NCBI GenBank assembly: GCA_963666865.1
Contig: OY763072.1
Coordinates: forward strand, 930,001 to 994,000
Length of the DNA: 64,000 nucleotides
Source: Bin87 sp963666865
Lineage (GTDB): Bacteria > Chloroflexota > Dehalococcoidia > Lucifugimonadales > UBA3495
Direction: 5' to 3'
The notes below the pieces were generated by a model that worked only from the letters and a program-made list of their open reading frames with translations, did no database searches and had not been told where the DNA came from. The position numbers were made by a program, and so were the translations under genes. Below are positions 61,899 through 64,000 of the stretch, piece after piece (within the stretch, counting starts at the first letter, position 1; every line of letters begins with the position of its first letter).

Positions 61899-62357
61899 AT
61901 GACAACCAGCAACACCATCTTGGACGATGCCCAGCGTGTCCTGTTGAGCGCAACTTTGAACCGCCTCGTACCGGCCCAAGGCGATATGCCTGGCGCCGGC
62001 GATCTGGGCATCACGGCCTTCGTGGAATCGGTGGCGGCGGGATCCGCCGCCAAACGCCGTCTGCTCATGGACGGGTTGGTTCAAATTGAACTGGCGGCTC
62101 AAGAGCGGGGCGGCCCCTTCGCGACCCTGTCGGAAACGGCGCAGAACGATGCGCTCAAATTGGTCGAGGAAATCAACCCGGCGTTTTTCCAGGAACTGGT
62201 CACCCAGGCATATCGCGGCTACTACACCGATGAAACGGTGTGTTCCCTCCTCAGCTACCGCGCTCCCAACCGGGCGGACTACGATCCGCTGCCTTTCGAC
62301 GAGTCGTTGCTAGAACCAGTCCGCCAGCGAGGACAGATCTGGACTTCAACAGCGTGA
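61899..62357 (+). CDS. Gluconate 2-dehydrogenase subunit 3-like protein
   Basis: A 152-residue protein with LLSATLNRLVPAQGDMPGAGDLGITAFVE and FFQELVTQAYRGYYTDETV, matching the gluconate 2-dehydrogenase subunit 3 family, the small partner of membrane-associated GMC-type dehydrogenases. No twin-arginine signal is seen, which is unusual for the family. A matching GMC enzyme is not adjacent; the one at 3039-4661 is the only GMC gene in the window. It is convergent with the radical SAM gene, ending one base from it. Confidence 0.82.
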   Translation: MTTSNTILDDAQRVLLSATLNRLVPAQGDMPGAGDLGITAFVESVAAGSAAKRRLLMDGLVQIELAAQERGGPFATLSETAQNDALKLVEEINPAFFQELVTQAYRGYYTDETVCSLLSYRAPNRADYDPLPFDESLLEPVRQRGQIWTSTA

Positions 62358-63329
62358 TCAGGCCGCCAAGGGCAACGTGAGTTGGGTGGGGGCCTCCGTC
62401 TCTTCGGGCCGGACCGGGAATTCTTGCTCATCTCTCTCGTGCAAGGGAAACAGCCGTGCGGGTTGCAATCCCTTGACCGACGGCATCCGCGGCAACTCCC
62501 AGCGCATTCGCGCATCGTCCACCAAGCCCAACACCGCGTTGGTGTAGTCCCGGGGAGCATACTCGGTCCGGTACAGACGAGCGTAACCCGGCGCAAGATG
62601 GGGATAAGCCTCACGGATAAGGGGCATGAACCATTCGCGGCTACCCGGTCGCAGGAACAGCAGGTTGCTGGACAGGAACTGGGCTCGGTGCTCTGCAACG
62701 GCAGCGACCAGCGCGTCGATGCTGGCGGCGCTGTCCGACAAACCCGGCAGCAAAGGCGCTGCCAACACCCCGGCCGGCACGCCGTGCTCGACCAGGTATT
62801 GCATGGCCTCTAGGCGCGCCATGGGATGCGGCGCTCCGGGTTCCGTCTGGCGCCAGACGGTTTCGTCCACCGTTCCCACGCTGAAAACAACCTGAACTCC
62901 GGCGACTTCGTTCAGTTGGCGCAGCACGTCCACGTCCCGTTTGGCCAGCGTGCCCTTGGTGGTGACGGAGGCGGGGTTACGAAACTCCGCCAGCACCTCC
63001 AGTATCTGACGGGTCAGGCGATACTGTGCTTCAGCCGGCTCGTAAGGGTCGGACGCGGTGCCGATAGCTATGGGTTCGCCCTCCCACTTGGGCCGGGAGA
63101 GTTCGGTACGGAGGACTTGGGGCGCGTTGATTTTGGCGAAAATCTGGCGTTCGAAGTCCGCTCCAGCGTCCATGCCCCAAAACTCATGTGTAGAACGGGC
63201 GTAGCAATAGCGGCAGGCGTGACGGCACCCCCGGTACGGATTAATCGTCCAACGAAAATGAAAATCGGGAGCGTTGACGTGGTTGATGAGGGACTTACAG
63301 CGGATTTCGGTGACTTCAGCGGCAACCAT
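62358..63329 (-). CDS. Radical SAM protein (SplB/Rv2578c-like)
   Basis: A 323-residue protein. Cys35, Cys39 and Cys42 (GCRHACRYCYAR) bind the [4Fe-4S] cluster used with S-adenosylmethionine. INPYRGCRHAC, IGTASDPYEPAE and SVGTVDETVWRQTEPGAP are shared with Rv2578c-type and spore-photoproduct-lyase-related proteins of unknown reaction. The ATG at 63329 is preferred over 63350 because GGAG lies six bases before it. Confidence 0.9.
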   Translation of the reverse strand: MVAAEVTEIRCKSLINHVNAPDFHFRWTINPYRGCRHACRYCYARSTHEFWGMDAGADFERQIFAKINAPQVLRTELSRPKWEGEPIAIGTASDPYEPAEAQYRLTRQILEVLAEFRNPASVTTKGTLAKRDVDVLRQLNEVAGVQVVFSVGTVDETVWRQTEPGAPHPMARLEAMQYLVEHGVPAGVLAAPLLPGLSDSAASIDALVAAVAEHRAQFLSSNLLFLRPGSREWFMPLIREAYPHLAPGYARLYRTEYAPRDYTNAVLGLVDDARMRWELPRMPSVKGLQPARLFPLHERDEQEFPVRPEETEAPTQLTLPLAA

Positions 63330-63495
63330 GGGGCGCTCCTTCGCAAACATGCGTTCTGTAATTGACTGTTATTTTAGAGCACATGTTCGATGTTGTCAAC
63401 GGTCTCCATGTCCTTCCTTAAATCAACGAGTGGCGTGGGTATCGCGGCAGAGGTCGGTATAATTGCCGGAACCGATTTAGTTCAGGAGGTCTCTT

Positions 63496-64000
63496 TTGAT
63501 TCGCAGTATTGATGGAAAAACACCCCAGATCCACCCCAGCGTGTTCGTCAGTGAAGCCGCCTATATCGTCGGCGACGTCGTCATCGGCGAAGGCACCAGC
63601 ATCTGGCCCGGGGCAGTGATCAGGGCGGACTACGGGCGGATAATCATTGGCAAAAATTGCTCAATTCAGGACAACTGTGTGCTGCACACCGACGACTATC
63701 TGGAGTTGGGGGACAACGTGCTGATGACCCACGGCGCGGTGGTACACGGTGGAATAATCGGCAACAACGTGATGATTGGCGTGAACGCGGTGTGCCTCGA
63801 GGACTGCAACGTGGGCGACTACGTGCTGATCGGCGCCGGCGCTATCGTCACGGGCACACCGATCCCCAACGAATCATTGGTCATCGGCGTACCAGGGAGG
63901 ATTCGCGAACTCCCGGCGGTGCACCGCAAGCGATTGGAGAATCCCACGGCCCGCTACCAGGAGAACGGCCGTCGGTTCATCGCGGCCGGGCTGGGATTGC
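63496..64000 (+). CDS. Gamma-class carbonic anhydrase-like protein (partial, runs off the end)
   Basis: A TTG start at 63496 follows AGGAGGT by five bases. The 168 visible residues form hexapeptide repeats of a left-handed beta-helix (VVIGEGTSIWPGAVIRADYG, IIIGKNCSIQDNCVLHTDD, NVLMTHGAVVHGGIIGNNVMIG). His in VLHTDD, and in THGAVVHG, match the zinc-binding His of gamma-carbonic anhydrases/YrdA proteins. The C-terminus is beyond the window. It either interconverts CO2 and bicarbonate or is an acyl-binding relative. The 130 bases between it and the radical SAM gene hold divergent promoters. Confidence 0.93.
   Translation, partial: MIRSIDGKTPQIHPSVFVSEAAYIVGDVVIGEGTSIWPGAVIRADYGRIIIGKNCSIQDNCVLHTDDYLELGDNVLMTHGAVVHGGIIGNNVMIGVNAVCLEDCNVGDYVLIGAGAIVTGTPIPNESLVIGVPGRIRELPAVHRKRLENPTARYQENGRRFIAAGLGL

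Overview
The window looks like a bacterial chromosome fragment of about 60% GC, most likely from an uncultured Chloroflexota lineage (Dehalococcoidia/SAR202-like). This is an inference from gene content: an hspR-grpE-dnaK operon, a selenoprotein SelD, many catabolic oxidoreductases, a Rieske dioxygenase pair, and large secreted Fn3/LRR/RTX proteins. No rRNA or marker gene is present to confirm it. Mobile elements and broken genes are frequent, so this is a genome under strong insertion-sequence pressure.

Layout. 0-4.7 kb: the end of a large protein, then a minus-strand cluster of cupin, SDR, berberine-type FAD oxidase and GMC oxidoreductase. 4.7-7.1 kb: a 146-bp MITE-like element and overlapping IS701 and IS21 relics. 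7.3-10.5 kb: an RCC1-repeat lipoprotein, a PH-domain membrane protein and an orphan HSDR_N-type nuclease. 10.7-18.5 kb: a structured intergenic region, a glutamine synthetase fused to a foreign N-terminus and broken by an amber codon, and a urease operon (ureA, B, C, F, G, D) that is decaying. An IS630 element sits exactly at the ureC stop codon, ureG carries a 7-bp tandem duplication and ureD a 1-bp frameshift. 18.7-22.8 kb: a cobalamin riboswitch and terminator in front of a nickel/peptide-type ABC transporter (binding protein and two permeases).

22.9-38.9 kb is a surface-protein region. Three large secreted genes (Fn3; SwmB-Fn3-LRR-RTX; SwmB-Fn3-LRR-sulfatase) carry the same promoter/5'-leader cassette with conserved hairpins. 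In one, two nearly identical IS copies have landed in a poly-C tract and split promoter from gene. Debris of further family members follows. 39-46.8 kb is a graveyard of accessory genes: a methyltransferase fragment, a TPR-like gene, a tandem family of unknown paralogues, a fic gene with an inverted internal segment, and nested IS630, IS5 and IS701 remains.

47.1-64 kb returns to housekeeping and metabolism: three tRNA genes (Leu, Cys, Leu), dnaK-grpE-hspR with overlapping promoters on one palindrome shared with a divergent small-protein pair, and a long minus-strand directon (acyl-CoA dehydrogenase, DNA methyltransferase, PD-(D/E)XK nuclease, small protein, selD, molybdopterin oxidoreductase). 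A plus-strand catabolic cluster follows (CocE-type hydrolase, Uma2 protein, Rieske dioxygenase alpha and beta, gluconate-dehydrogenase-subunit-3-like protein), then a radical SAM protein and a truncated gamma-carbonic anhydrase. The best discoveries are the in-frame UGA (Sec) in selD, the reused leader cassette, the LRR-sulfatase fusion, the stress-operon double promoter, the precise IS630/ureC junction and the inverted fic gene.
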